From: Halothiobacillus sp045689735
Lineage (GTDB): Bacteria > Pseudomonadota > Gammaproteobacteria > Halothiobacillales > Halothiobacillaceae
Assembly (NCBI RefSeq): GCF_045689735.1
Contig: NZ_CP142685.1
Span: 1,116,001-1,180,000, forward strand
Direction of reading: 5' to 3'
DNA length: 64,000 nt
Made by a program: the position numbers and the translations under genes. A model generated the notes under the pieces. It worked only from the letters and a program-made list of their open reading frames with translations. It searched no databases and was not told where the DNA came from. This document shows, one piece after another, positions 7,903 to 17,273 of the stretch (positions are counted from its first letter, which is position 1; each line of letters begins with the position of its first letter).

Positions 7903-8867
7903 GCGGGCTGACTCGCAAAGTGAACAAACCCCTGTGGCGCAATTGCGGCCACCTCACCATCACCACCTTGCCAGCGCATGCCTGATTCGGCCTCGATGAC
8001 GCCGATCACGGTCGCGGGAATCGGACAGTCCGCCCAGCGTTCCGGCGGCACGGTGAACAACAGCTCGTAATCATCGCCACAACGCCACGGCAATTGTCTC
8101 AACGAAGGCTCTGCCGCCAGCCAGCCCTGCGCCGCCTCAGACAGCGGCAAGGCATCGGGATCAAGCCGCGCACCGACCGCGCTTTGCTCGAGCAGATGCG
8201 ACAAATCCTGCAACAAACCATCGGAAATATCGATGGCCGCGTGGGCAAACCCAGCGAGCTGTTGCCCCTCGCCCACCCGCGGGCGGGGACGGTTCAATCG
8301 TCCCAGTAAAAATTCCCGCGCCCGCGCATCCACAGCGGCCGGCACAACCTGTGGATTTTGTGCGATGCGCAAACCCAGCCCGGCATCGCCAATCGTGCCG
8401 GTCACCGCAATGAGATCCCCCACCTTGGCGGCCGATCGGCGCAAAACCCGCTCAGCGGGGGCGCTGCCCAGGGCGGTAATCGTCAAGCTGAGCAAGGGGC
8501 TTTGTACGGTATCGCCCCCAATCAGGCACACCGACATTTCGTCCGCCAAGGTGAATAATCCTTCGGCAAAAGCACTCAGCCAGGTTTCATCCGCCTGCGG
8601 CAAGGCAAGCGCCAAAGTAAAACCCAGCGGCTTGGCGCCCATCGCCGCCAGATCGGACAAATTCACAGCCAGGGCTTTATAGCCGATGTCGAAGGGCGCG
8701 GTGTCCAGAGGGAAATGTCGCCCCGCAATCAGTGCATCGCTGGTCACCAGCAGGATCTCACCGGGTGGAACCATCATCCCCGCGCAATCATCGCCAATGC
8801 CAATACGCAAACGCACATCCGGGCATGGACGCTTGAAATAGCGGGCGATCAGCGCAAATTCGTTCAC
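7899..8867 (-). CDS. thiL: Thiamine-monophosphate kinase
   Basis: 322 residues of the PurM/ThiL fold. It begins MNEFALIARYF and has the metal/ATP motif GIGDDCAGM, the DALIAGRHFPLDTAPFDIGYKALAVNLSDLAAMGA-type region (segments DIGYKA and NLSDLAAMG), and DISDGL near 214. It phosphorylates thiamine monophosphate to thiamine pyrophosphate. It overlaps pgpA downstream and the tatD gene upstream by 4 bases each, so the three are co-translated. Confidence 0.95.
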   Translation of the reverse strand: MNEFALIARYFKRPCPDVRLRIGIGDDCAGMMVPPGEILLVTSDALIAGRHFPLDTAPFDIGYKALAVNLSDLAAMGAKPLGFTLALALPQADETWLSAFAEGLFTLADEMSVCLIGGDTVQSPLLSLTITALGSAPAERVLRRSAAKVGDLIAVTGTIGDAGLGLRIAQNPQVVPAAVDARAREFLLGRLNRPRPRVGEGQQLAGFAHAAIDISDGLLQDLSHLLEQSAVGARLDPDALPLSEAAQGWLAAEPSLRQLPWRCGDDYELLFTVPPERWADCPIPATVIGVIEAESGMRWQGGDGEVAAIAPQGFVHFASQPA

Positions 8868-9682
8868 GAATCACAGGGCAATGACAGCCAGCGACAGGCA
8901 TTTTGCGTCGTGGCTTCGGCAATCTCGGCCAGTGATACGCCCCGCACATCGGCCAATATCTGCGCCGTATGCGTGACGAAAATGGGGGTATTGGGTTTGC
9001 CCCGGTGGGGTGCCGGTGCCAGATACGGCGCATCCGTTTCAATGAGCAGACGATCCAACGGTGCCTTTTGGGCGACCGCGCGCAAATCGTCGGCGTTTTT
9101 GTAGGTCAAAATCCCCGAAAACGAGAGATAAAACCCCAGATCCAGCGCCCGCTGCGCGATGGCCCAATCTTCCACGAAACAGTGCATGACCCCGCCGCAA
9201 TCGCGCGCGCCCTCACTTTCCAGCACCTGCATGGTGTCTTCAGCGGCCGCGCGCGTATGAATGATAAGCGGCTTACGCAACGCCCGCGCCGCGGCAATAT
9301 GCGCGCGAAAACGCTCGTGCTGCCATGCTTCGGCAACCCCGCTGCGAAAATAATCGAGTCCGGTTTCCCCTATTGCCACAATGGCTTGTTGCCTAGGGTT
9401 GCTCTGCACTGCCGCAACCAGACTCTCGGCATCGCAACCCAACTGAGGATCTTCCGTCGGATGAATACCATAGGAGAGCCAAACCTGTGGGCGCTCGCTG
9501 GCCGGTGACAAATACGGCGCGACCCGATCCGCCATCGCCGCCCAACGCGCCGGGTGAATCGCCACGCAGAGCATGCGGCGCACCCCTGCCTGCCAAGCAG
9601 CATGCATGAACGCGTCGAAATCCTCGCCAAACGGGCTGAGATCGAGTTTATCGAGATGGCAGTGACTATCAAAAAAGTTCAT
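8864..9682 (-). CDS. TatD-family metal-dependent hydrolase (DNase)
   Basis: 272 residues from the ATG at 9682, which gives the standard start MNFFDSHCHLD; a TTG twelve codons upstream is a weaker option. The HxH metal motif is residues 7-9 (HCH). Other TatD features are GETGLDYF, IIHTRAA, MHCF and LIETDAPYLAP. Family members are two-metal 3'-5' exonucleases or related hydrolases acting on DNA/RNA. The stop overlaps the thiL start, making a tatD-thiL-pgpA unit. TatD, YcfH and YjjV subtypes are not separable with certainty; the sequence looks most like YcfH. Confidence 0.92.
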   Translation of the reverse strand: MNFFDSHCHLDKLDLSPFGEDFDAFMHAAWQAGVRRMLCVAIHPARWAAMADRVAPYLSPASERPQVWLSYGIHPTEDPQLGCDAESLVAAVQSNPRQQAIVAIGETGLDYFRSGVAEAWQHERFRAHIAAARALRKPLIIHTRAAAEDTMQVLESEGARDCGGVMHCFVEDWAIAQRALDLGFYLSFSGILTYKNADDLRAVAQKAPLDRLLIETDAPYLAPAPHRGKPNTPIFVTHTAQILADVRGVSLAEIAEATTQNACRWLSLPCDS

Positions 9683-9827
9683 GGCGCGCAGAATGACAAA
9701 ATCACCCGATACTGACAAGGACGGCGCGATTTTTAGAGAAGTGCTGATTCATTCAGCGCTTCCCGTTTGGGGCGGAGATATTTCAACACGACAAGGATAG
9801 GTGTCTTAAGAATTTTTGTTCAGAATT

Positions 9828-11009
9828 TCATAGGGTTGCCGGGCGCGTCAAGCGCAGCACCCGAAAACGCTCTCCCATTTCCGTGGGCAAAACGAGCTCT
9901 TTGAACCCCTGCGCCAAGGCCGCCGCCTGACGCCGATCTTTCGCGGCATCCATCATCTCGGTAAACCGGTCTGGCACATCCGTGCCCAAAAGCCAGCTTG
10001 CCTGACTGCGCTCGCCATCGACCACGAAGCCCGCCGTCTCAGCCAATGATGCGGCACGGGTGAAATCCACCCAACTGGTGATGTCCTGCAAACCGGGATA
10101 GACAAACGGATCATCATGCGCACGATGGCGGTAATGGCAACGCAGCGTGCCCTCCTGACGATCCGGTCGATAGAGCTCGCGCGCAGCAGCGCCATAATCG
10201 AGCAGATATAGCCGGGTTTCCGCCGGTGCCGCGAGGGCGGAGTACCATGCCGCGAGCCAGTCCGCCAGCCCCAGATTGATTTCGGCCCAAATGGGCGTAT
10301 CCGGCAGGCTGTCTACCGGCCACGCCTGTTCATATACGGTCAGCGCTGCCGTCAGTTCCGGCTGCGTCCCTAGGGGCACCCAGCCAAATCGTTCGCCCTG
10401 CAAGCCCACGCCCATCAGACAAGCCGTGTTCGCCTGCCCCGGAATCCAGCGAAAACGCTGCACGGGCATCGCATCGAGCACTTCATTCGCAATCAGCATG
10501 CCGCCCGGCCAAACCGAAGGCCGCACCGCCAGCGTATCCACCCATTCAACGCGCTGCCACAGTGCCTCGGGCAAGGCGGCTCGCAACTGCGCCTGTTGGC
10601 GTTTCTGCAGCGCCGGGCTGATTTCGACAATCAAATAGCGCGCCGGGATGCAGCCGCGTGCCGCGCTGGTTGTCAAAAAATCGATGGCCAAACGGCCGGA
10701 GCCCGCACCGATTTCGCAGACAGCAGCCTGAGGATGCTGCCTCGCGATCTGCTGCCATTCATAGACCAGACCCGCAGCGAACAAGGGAGATCGCTCCGGC
10801 GCGGTGACAAAATCCCCGACCGCCCCAAACTGCACCTGGCCGCTGCCATAGTATCCCCATTGCGGGTGATACAAGACCTCGGCCATATAAGTTTCAAACG
10901 AGATCGGTGCCTGTTGCAGGCGTTCCTTCAACCGACGGATCAGCGCCGAGCTTTTCTCCCGATCCTCGGCATCCGGAACCGGCAAGGAAAAATCTGGCAC
11001 AGCCTGCAT
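9828..11009 (-). CDS. Class I SAM-dependent methyltransferase, MidA/NDUFAF7 family
   Basis: 393 residues from the ATG at 11009, which sits 2 bases after the folB stop; a longer reading from 11108 would run back through folB and is unlikely. The family start FETYMAEVLYHPQWGYYG is present (segments FETYMAEVLYHP and GYYG), followed by GDFVTAPERSPLF and the SAM-binding EIGAGSGRLA at about 115. GMLIANEVLDAMPV is also typical. The human homologue NDUFAF7 methylates an arginine of a complex I subunit; the bacterial substrate is not established. It is the last gene of the PilZ-like/FimX-like/folB operon. Confidence 0.88.
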   Translation of the reverse strand: MQAVPDFSLPVPDAEDREKSSALIRRLKERLQQAPISFETYMAEVLYHPQWGYYGSGQVQFGAVGDFVTAPERSPLFAAGLVYEWQQIARQHPQAAVCEIGAGSGRLAIDFLTTSAARGCIPARYLIVEISPALQKRQQAQLRAALPEALWQRVEWVDTLAVRPSVWPGGMLIANEVLDAMPVQRFRWIPGQANTACLMGVGLQGERFGWVPLGTQPELTAALTVYEQAWPVDSLPDTPIWAEINLGLADWLAAWYSALAAPAETRLYLLDYGAAARELYRPDRQEGTLRCHYRHRAHDDPFVYPGLQDITSWVDFTRAASLAETAGFVVDGERSQASWLLGTDVPDRFTEMMDAAKDRRQAAALAQGFKELVLPTEMGERFRVLRLTRPATL

Positions 11010-11011
11010 GA

Positions 11012-11431
11012 TCAAACCCGCGTAGGCGCCGGTTGCGGACGGACTCGGGTGATGGCAATGCCCACACCACGGGCATAAGGCAAGGCCAGGGGTTTGAGCA
11101 CTCGGCATTCGATTTGCTCGATCAGAGAAAAGCGGGCAAATAGTCCATCGGTCACCGCTTGAGCCAGGGTTTCCACCAACTGGAATGCGCCCATTTGTGT
11201 CATGCTCATCACCGCTTCACACACCCGCTGGTAATCGACGGTTGTCTGGATGTCGTCAGCCTTGGAACCATCGACCCGCGCTACTGCCAGTTTCAGATCG
11301 AACTGAACCGGTTGAGCGGCTGCCCGTTCATGCGGATAGATGCCGAGAATGGCATCAAACTCCAGCCCTTCAATGAGAATCCAGTCCCAGGCACCACCCA
11401 ACGCCTCTGCGCTCATGCCCTCTGTGCTCAT
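11012..11431 (-). CDS. folB: Dihydroneopterin aldolase
   Basis: 139 residues of the FolB fold. Signature segments are IEGLEFDAILGIYPHERAA (GIYPHER with the conserved Glu), TVDYQRVCEAV and LVETLAQAV; the C-terminus has the KPLALPYARGVGI substrate loop. It converts 7,8-dihydroneopterin to 6-hydroxymethyl-dihydropterin in folate synthesis. AAGGAGG sits 5 bases before the ATG, an unusually perfect ribosome binding site. The gene is 9 bp after the FimX-like gene and 2 bp before midA. Confidence 0.93.
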   Translation of the reverse strand: MSTEGMSAEALGGAWDWILIEGLEFDAILGIYPHERAAAQPVQFDLKLAVARVDGSKADDIQTTVDYQRVCEAVMSMTQMGAFQLVETLAQAVTDGLFARFSLIEQIECRVLKPLALPYARGVGIAITRVRPQPAPTRV

Positions 11432-11440
11432 GCCGCCTCC

Positions 11441-13531
11441 TTAAAACTGGCTGAAATCAAATTCAAGGCTGTCGCGCGGACTCTGGATGAAATCTCCCTG
11501 CACCAGATCGACCCCCATCGGCCAGAGCAACTGCAGTGTGGCCGGATCTTCCACATTGGGCACGATCACCTCGATCGAGCGGGCATTCGCTTCGTTGAGC
11601 AGCTTAGTCACTGCGGCCTGATTGGCGGCCTCTTGACTGAAGCGTTCTAACAATGTTCTCGACACCTTGATCTCGCGGGTCTTGAGATGGTCAAGCAACC
11701 GGAATGAATCGGGTCCCTCGCCAAACCCGTCGATCAATAGGCTGCATCCCAACGGCGCAATCGTATCGCGCAACATTTCCAGATGTTTCAAGAGATAGCC
11801 GGCCAGTTCTGCGCGCACCTGAATGATGAGCGAGGACTCCTCCAACCGCACGCCCGCCAAGCGATTCATCAACCACTGACCAAAATCGTTATCACGCAGC
11901 GACTGCTCGCTGACACGGACATACAACCGAATCTTTTCACCACGCCGCTGGGCATCGCTGATCAATTTCATGGCGTTGAGCACGACCCAGCGATCAATCG
12001 CGCCCATCAGATCGCCGCGCTCGGCTCGACTCAAAAACTCCAACGGCCGCAAGGCATTGCCTTGATCATCCAACATCCGCAAGAACACTTCATAGCGGTT
12101 GATCTCTCGCCGCCCTTGCAACGACACAATCGGCTGGAATGCCAGTTTGAAGCGGTTTTCTTTGAGTGCATCCTTGATCCGGCGAGCCCAGCTTTCTTCC
12201 AACTCCTGATCGGACGCCGTCCGCAAATCCGGTTTGAACAACTCCATCTCGTTGGTGCCACGCTCAGCCGCTTTGCTCGCTGCCCGCTCGGCTCGCACGA
12301 CCAGTTCCATACCGTTTTGCGGGGAGTTACTGTCCAGCAGCACCAAACCGATCGCCGCCATCACGGTCGCCGAGATCGTCCCGACCGTGAAAATATAGTC
12401 TTTGGTAAAGCTCAGCAGACTCTTCGCTGTAGCCTCACCCTGCGCGACATCCGCCTTGCCTAGGAGCATGAGGAAAGAATAGGCCCCGTGGCGCGCCACC
12501 AGCCCCCTGCCACCCACCAGCGCTTCCAGCTCTTTGCCATATTCGGTCAACAGGCTATCGACACCGGTGGTGCCCACCAGTTTTTTCAAGGCTTCGTGAT
12601 TGGTGATGTCCAGCATCAGCAATATGCCTTGCTCAGTCTCATCATCCCGCAGGGCTTCCAGCCGTTCATGCAGTTGATCAAAGAAGTAGTTGCGGTTATA
12701 TAGCCCCGTCAAGAGGTCGCGCCGGGCGAAAAATTCCAGCTGCTCTTCCACTTCCGCCGAGGTGTTCTGTTTGCGGCTGAAAAAGAGCTGTAAACAGGCT
12801 TCGCCATCGAAGGTTGCCCGAGAGGAGGCGATGATCACCTTGATCTTGTCACCCCCTTCTGTGCGCAATTCAAATTCGTCGGTACCCTCTTCCTCCCGCA
12901 GGAAAGTTTTCAGCCGACCGGCACTCTCGCCAATCGCGCGGTCGAGCAGCGGTTCTTCCAACAAATCGTCCAGTGAATCAAACCCCATTAGGTCAAGGTA
13001 GGCACGGTTACCGTAAATATGCAGACCATCCTGCAGATAAGCCACCGCCTCGCTAGAACCATCGATGAGTTTTTGACAGCGCATTTCTGCGCTGGCCAGT
13101 TGTTTGCGATACGACTCGGCCGCTTCTGCCGTTTGTGCGGCGACTAGGGTACGCAGTAGCACTGGCATCAGCCGGGATTCGGCCGTCACGACCGCTTCGG
13201 CGCCCAAATCGTACAAGGGCAAAATCTGGGTGTCGTCATTCAAGTCACACAACACGATTTTGGGCAGCGCTTCAAACACAGCCTGAGCATCCGGCTCATG
13301 CGCCATCCGATCCAGCAGACTCCCGGCATGACCTGGGAAATCGATTACAACCAAGGTGGGACTCGCCTTGGCCGCTGATGCGATGGCATCTTCCAGACTG
13401 ACCGCATGATTCACGCTGGCCTGAAGCCCCTGGTTACGAAGCTGGCTGCGCAATGTCACCGCCTCATTGACGGATCGAGAGAGGTACAAAATAGAAAAAG
13501 GGCGATCCTTAACCCGTTCACGCATCGACAC
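11441..13531 (-). CDS. FimX-like REC-PAS-GGDEF-EAL protein with degenerate catalytic motifs
   Basis: About 696 residues, with four domains (numbering from the TTG at 13537): receiver-like 15-135 (possible phosphoacceptor region VVIDFPG), PAS 150-255, GGDEF 265-435 and EAL 450-690. The GGDEF site reads GAYSF (351-355) and the EAL site reads EVF (483-485), so neither diguanylate cyclase nor phosphodiesterase activity is expected. The order, length and segments HIYGNRAY, YEVFLRMLD and DRWVVLNA match FimX of Pseudomonas, a c-di-GMP receptor that controls type IV pilus assembly. The best start is the GTG at 13531, with GGAGG 6 bases upstream; TTG 13537 and ATG 13525 are alternatives. It overlaps the PilZ-like gene by 14 bp. 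Pilus genes are not in the window. Confidence 0.82.
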   Translation of the reverse strand: MSMRERVKDRPFSILYLSRSVNEAVTLRSQLRNQGLQASVNHAVSLEDAIASAAKASPTLVVIDFPGHAGSLLDRMAHEPDAQAVFEALPKIVLCDLNDDTQILPLYDLGAEAVVTAESRLMPVLLRTLVAAQTAEAAESYRKQLASAEMRCQKLIDGSSEAVAYLQDGLHIYGNRAYLDLMGFDSLDDLLEEPLLDRAIGESAGRLKTFLREEEGTDEFELRTEGGDKIKVIIASSRATFDGEACLQLFFSRKQNTSAEVEEQLEFFARRDLLTGLYNRNYFFDQLHERLEALRDDETEQGILLMLDITNHEALKKLVGTTGVDSLLTEYGKELEALVGGRGLVARHGAYSFLMLLGKADVAQGEATAKSLLSFTKDYIFTVGTISATVMAAIGLVLLDSNSPQNGMELVVRAERAASKAAERGTNEMELFKPDLRTASDQELEESWARRIKDALKENRFKLAFQPIVSLQGRREINRYEVFLRMLDDQGNALRPLEFLSRAERGDLMGAIDRWVVLNAMKLISDAQRRGEKIRLYVRVSEQSLRDNDFGQWLMNRLAGVRLEESSLIIQVRAELAGYLLKHLEMLRDTIAPLGCSLLIDGFGEGPDSFRLLDHLKTREIKVSRTLLERFSQEAANQAAVTKLLNEANARSIEVIVPNVEDPATLQLLWPMGVDLVQGDFIQSPRDSLEFDFSQF

Positions 13532-15125
13532 GCTCAACCTCCATAATCAAAAAATCTTGCCCCGTTTGGCAGACGGCGCCCAATTGCAGGCGCAACTCTT
13601 GACCTTCGCGCACCACCAGCAAGGTGTGTGCTTCTACGGCCAAGGCGGTCGAAATGACTGCACGCACGGGTTGCAGCCGCTCATCCAGCAATACAATGAT
13701 TGGCCAACTTTTACTCCAGCCTGCGCCGACCGAGCGCACATCGCGGGCATAGCCTGCGAACATCTGTCCCGGCACACGCTGCACGCCCATATCGATGGTT
13801 TTCATCTCCGCATCCATGTGCCGCACCCAGCGCACGATGCCCAATGCGAATTTGGGGCGATCACTCGTTCCCTGGGGAAATTCGGCCAGCAGCAAATCAT
13901 CCACCGCAGCGTGGCTATTGCCCGCCAATCGCCAATGAAAACGGAACCCCTGGGATGAAAAATTGATGACATCCCATTCCGCGCCGGGACGAATGACAGC
14001 GGTAGACGCTTCAGGGGCACCGTGTACCCCCTCCCATGAGAGATCGTCTTTCACCGCGGTCGTGCGAATGTCCATTTTGAACTCGGGCTCGATAACCAAC
14101 GGTTGCACGCCCCCTCGAATCGGCTGTTCCAGTCCTTCCCAATCTAGCCCGGCGAGCGACAGTGTCAGATCGGCCTGTCGATCGGGGTATTCCAGACGCT
14201 CCAGCCGGTGGTGGGCACTGATGAACCCCAAACTGATCAGACTCGATTGCACCGGCTTCGACGCAGACACATTGCTGTTGCGCGGCGTGCGGCCAGAAAA
14301 ATAAAACTGCAAGCGCTCGAGCAAGCCATAAACCACGAGACGACACGGCGTTGGCAGACCATCCAGTGCCGTCGGTTCGTACAAACGCCCCAGATCCAGA
14401 AACGCACCGGCTGCGGCCATCGAGGCGCGTGGCGTGAGGGCAATATGCGGCAAGATCTTGCCCGAAAGATCGATGAACCGGCTCGTCGGCGTGGGCTGCT
14501 CCTGCGACAGATGAATAAACTCCCCCAGTTGAATCAGGCACTCATAGCCATCTTCCAACTCCTCGGCCGTCAAGCCATAGGGATTCACCACTGCCAGGGT
14601 CAAAAACGCCACATAGTGTCGATGGATCGACAGCCAACCACTGGGATAATCTTGCGCCAGATCCCCGCGCGCCAGATCGACCAACTGGTGCAAATCCACC
14701 ATCAGCGAGGACGGCACATCCACATACACCCGATACCCATCGAGCATCGTGCGAATACACCACTCGACCCGTTCCTGATGAACCCGCACCAAATACTCGC
14801 TGCGATCATCATCCTGTTCATGCAGGGCGGTGGCCACCAGATTCAGCAAGAGCTGGGCATAACGGTATAAACGAAGCTGCGCGCGCCACTGACCACGCGA
14901 AGTCTCGTTCAGCGGCAATCCAGTCTGGCGCAGGCTCGCCCGCAGACGCGTCGCGGTCTTATGCAGGAACGGCAGGTAGGCCGCAGCAACTGAATTGATT
15001 TCGGCTGCGCTGGCTTCTTGCCAGTGCAAATCGGCAAACGCCTCGCCGATATCAAAGCTGGCCTCCTCCGGCGACCGCAGTGCCAAGTCATCCAGCAGCG
15101 CCAACAGATCAGACGAGAAACTCAT
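13518..15125 (-). CDS. Large protein with helical N-terminal region and C-terminal PilZ-like domain
   Basis: 535 residues from the ATG at 15125, which has AAGGAAG 8 bases upstream (a TTG at 15146 is less likely). No signal peptide or membrane span. The first ~300 residues are helical, with RLYRYAQLLLNLVA and VNPYGLTAEELEDGYECLI segments that recur in a family of large PilZ-containing proteins. Residues about 385-470 (DVINFSSQGFRF, then GIVRW and MGVQRV) resemble a PilZ domain with the DxSxxG core present as NFSSQG; the upstream RxxxR is not clear. It overlaps the FimX-like gene, so a shared c-di-GMP signalling job is inferred. Function is otherwise unknown. Confidence 0.7.
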   Translation of the reverse strand: MSFSSDLLALLDDLALRSPEEASFDIGEAFADLHWQEASAAEINSVAAAYLPFLHKTATRLRASLRQTGLPLNETSRGQWRAQLRLYRYAQLLLNLVATALHEQDDDRSEYLVRVHQERVEWCIRTMLDGYRVYVDVPSSLMVDLHQLVDLARGDLAQDYPSGWLSIHRHYVAFLTLAVVNPYGLTAEELEDGYECLIQLGEFIHLSQEQPTPTSRFIDLSGKILPHIALTPRASMAAAGAFLDLGRLYEPTALDGLPTPCRLVVYGLLERLQFYFSGRTPRNSNVSASKPVQSSLISLGFISAHHRLERLEYPDRQADLTLSLAGLDWEGLEQPIRGGVQPLVIEPEFKMDIRTTAVKDDLSWEGVHGAPEASTAVIRPGAEWDVINFSSQGFRFHWRLAGNSHAAVDDLLLAEFPQGTSDRPKFALGIVRWVRHMDAEMKTIDMGVQRVPGQMFAGYARDVRSVGAGWSKSWPIIVLLDERLQPVRAVISTALAVEAHTLLVVREGQELRLQLGAVCQTGQDFLIMEVERVDA

Positions 15126-15224
15126 GACACGCACTTCCTTTTGCAAAATGGAACCGTCTTGGCTTGGTCAAGCCGCAGCCTGCACCGGGATAGCAATGAG
15201 GCAGAATCGAAAATCTAATGGAGT

Positions 15225-16148
15225 TTACTCTGCTACCGGCTGAGCACAACCCCCCAGCGCCTGCCCCATCTTAACCGTCATCCCCGGGAACAAGCCTGAC
15301 GCAAACTGACAGGCGGAGGGTAACAGCATCACCACCGTCGAACCCAGATTGAAGCGCCCCATTTCTTGTCCTCGATCCAACGCAATCTGCATCCCGGTAT
15401 CCGCGCCATAACGACGCGAACTGATGCCCTGGCCCGCAGGCGGGGTGACCACCCCCGCCCAGACGGTTTCAATCGCAGCGACATTGATCGCCCCAACCAG
15501 CACCAGTGCCATCAACCCCCAATCCGTCTCAAACACACAGACCAGCCGCTCATTTCGCGCCAGCAATTCAGGCACCTGCTGCACCGTGGCCGGGGAAACA
15601 CTAAATAATCGACCCGGCACATGAATCATCTGCACCAAACGGCCGGCAACCGGCATATGCACCCGATGGTAGTCCTTAGGCGAGAGGTAAATCGTCGCAT
15701 AGTGGCTGTGGCCAAATTGCTCGGCCAGTGCGACATCGCCGCCCAACAGTTGGGCAACGGTGTAATCCCGCCCCTTGGCCTGAATCAAATTACCCGATTG
15801 CGCCAGGCCGAACTGGCTTAACACGCCATCGCAGGGACTGACCCAAGCCAGCGGATCATCCGGCAACGGGCGGACATCTGCGCGCAGCGCCCGGGTAAAA
15901 AATGCATTGAAACTCGGGTATATCGCGGGATCAGGTTCCGCCGCTTCCGCGAGATTCACCCCGAAACGCTGCACAAACGCGCGGATCAAGGCAGCGGTAA
16001 ACGGGGTGCGCCAGCGACTTGCCCGGTAAACCAAACGAGAAATCGCATGATGCGGCAACGCATACTGAACCATCGTCCACACCGTCTGCGCGAAGGAAGG
16101 CGCTCGTTGTGCGCCTGACTCGGCTTCGTGCGGTGATAAATCGGACAT
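15225..16148 (-). CDS. psd: Phosphatidylserine decarboxylase proenzyme
   Basis: 307 residues from the ATG at 16148, preceded by GAGG; a longer in-frame opening upstream lacks a good site. The self-cleavage motif LGST is at 268-271, where cleavage before Ser270 would make the pyruvoyl cofactor. FNAFFTR (80-86), SPCDG, and LSPKDYHRVHMP are also diagnostic. The enzyme makes phosphatidylethanolamine at the inner membrane. It lies 99 bp upstream of the PilZ-like gene on the same strand, so co-transcription is possible but not required. Confidence 0.95.
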   Translation of the reverse strand: MSDLSPHEAESGAQRAPSFAQTVWTMVQYALPHHAISRLVYRASRWRTPFTAALIRAFVQRFGVNLAEAAEPDPAIYPSFNAFFTRALRADVRPLPDDPLAWVSPCDGVLSQFGLAQSGNLIQAKGRDYTVAQLLGGDVALAEQFGHSHYATIYLSPKDYHRVHMPVAGRLVQMIHVPGRLFSVSPATVQQVPELLARNERLVCVFETDWGLMALVLVGAINVAAIETVWAGVVTPPAGQGISSRRYGADTGMQIALDRGQEMGRFNLGSTVVMLLPSACQFASGLFPGMTVKMGQALGGCAQPVAE

Positions 16149-16304
16149 AACAACCTCAATCAAGTCAGCGGAAATCACGCAAAGCATCATACCTCAGGCG
16201 CCCTATGCCGCGAGGGCGCGCAGCGCGTCGGCAAGAATCCCTCGCGACCCACCGACTTCTGCCACAATGGGTTAATTCCGCCCAACGACTGCCCAATCGA
16301 CCCC

Positions 16305-17273
16305 ATGACTACCCCATCCGACGTCCGCTTCCCACTCATCGATGATCATCGTCAACTCGCCACCCTGGCCGACTTTATTCGCTGGGCGGCCAGCCGCATG
16401 GATGAGCATCAGGTGTTTCTTGGACACGGCACGACCTGCTATTGGGACGAGGCTGCCTGGTTGGTTTTGGACGCGCTGCACCTGCCGCTCTCGCTGGATG
16501 CCCAACACTGGCACGCCAAACTGACACCAGGAGAAATCACCCGGGTTGTCGAACTGATCCGGCGGCGCTGTCTTGAGCAAATACCGACCGCGTATCTTTT
16601 GCAACGCGCCTGGTTCATGGGGCAGCCCTACTTCGTAGATGAACGGGTGCTGATTCCCCGTTCGCCGTTTGCCGCACTGATTGCCGATCGCTTTGCCCCC
16701 TGGATCAGCGACGCAGCGGCACCCCTCAATCTGCTGGATGTCGGCACCGGCTCGGGTTGTCTTGCCATCGCCCTAGCGCAGCATTTCCCGCAGGCGCAGG
16801 TGATCGGCAGCGATATCTCATTCGATGCCCTGCAAGTGGCCAGCGAAAATGTGCTGGCACATCAAGTAGAAGATCGGGTCGCATTGGTGCAATCTGATGT
16901 GCTGGACGCCCTGCTGGATGAAATCGGCCGCCCTCTGCTGTTTGACCTCATCATCAGTAACCCACCGTATGTCGACCCCGATGAAGCGGACGACCTTCCC
17001 GCCGAATACCACCACGAGCCCGCCTTGGGGCTGTACGCCGAAGATCATGGCTTAGCGATCGTCGAACGGTTGCTCGACCAGGCAGCAAAGCACCTGAATC
17101 CAACGGGACGGGTATTCATTGAAGTCGGCAACAGCCGCCGATTGATCGATACCACCTGGCCAAACCACCGACTCCAATGGCTTTCACTCCCCACCACTGA
17201 TGCGGCCATCTTGACCATTAGCCGGCAAGAGTTGACAGACTGGCGGGGAAATTCCCGCAATGAACCCCTGTGA
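16305..17273 (+). CDS. prmB: Ribosomal protein L3 N5-glutamine methyltransferase
   Basis: 322 residues. The N-terminal helical part has FLGHGTTCYWDEAAWLVL (segment GHGTTCYWDEA), then VLIPRSPFAALI, the PRSP typical of PrmB rather than PrmC. The SAM site LDVGTGSGCLAIAL and the catalytic NPPYVDPDEADDLP (NPPY) follow. It methylates the glutamine of ribosomal protein L3. It is transcribed divergently from psd, with 156 bp between them. Confidence 0.93.
   Translation: MTTPSDVRFPLIDDHRQLATLADFIRWAASRMDEHQVFLGHGTTCYWDEAAWLVLDALHLPLSLDAQHWHAKLTPGEITRVVELIRRRCLEQIPTAYLLQRAWFMGQPYFVDERVLIPRSPFAALIADRFAPWISDAAAPLNLLDVGTGSGCLAIALAQHFPQAQVIGSDISFDALQVASENVLAHQVEDRVALVQSDVLDALLDEIGRPLLFDLIISNPPYVDPDEADDLPAEYHHEPALGLYAEDHGLAIVERLLDQAAKHLNPTGRVFIEVGNSRRLIDTTWPNHRLQWLSLPTTDAAILTISRQELTDWRGNSRNEPL

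Noticed and set aside
9740..9790. Hairpin between midA and tatD as a terminator
   Set aside because: An imperfect 10-bp stem exists (GAAGTGCTGA with TCAGCGCTTC) but neither side has a T-run.
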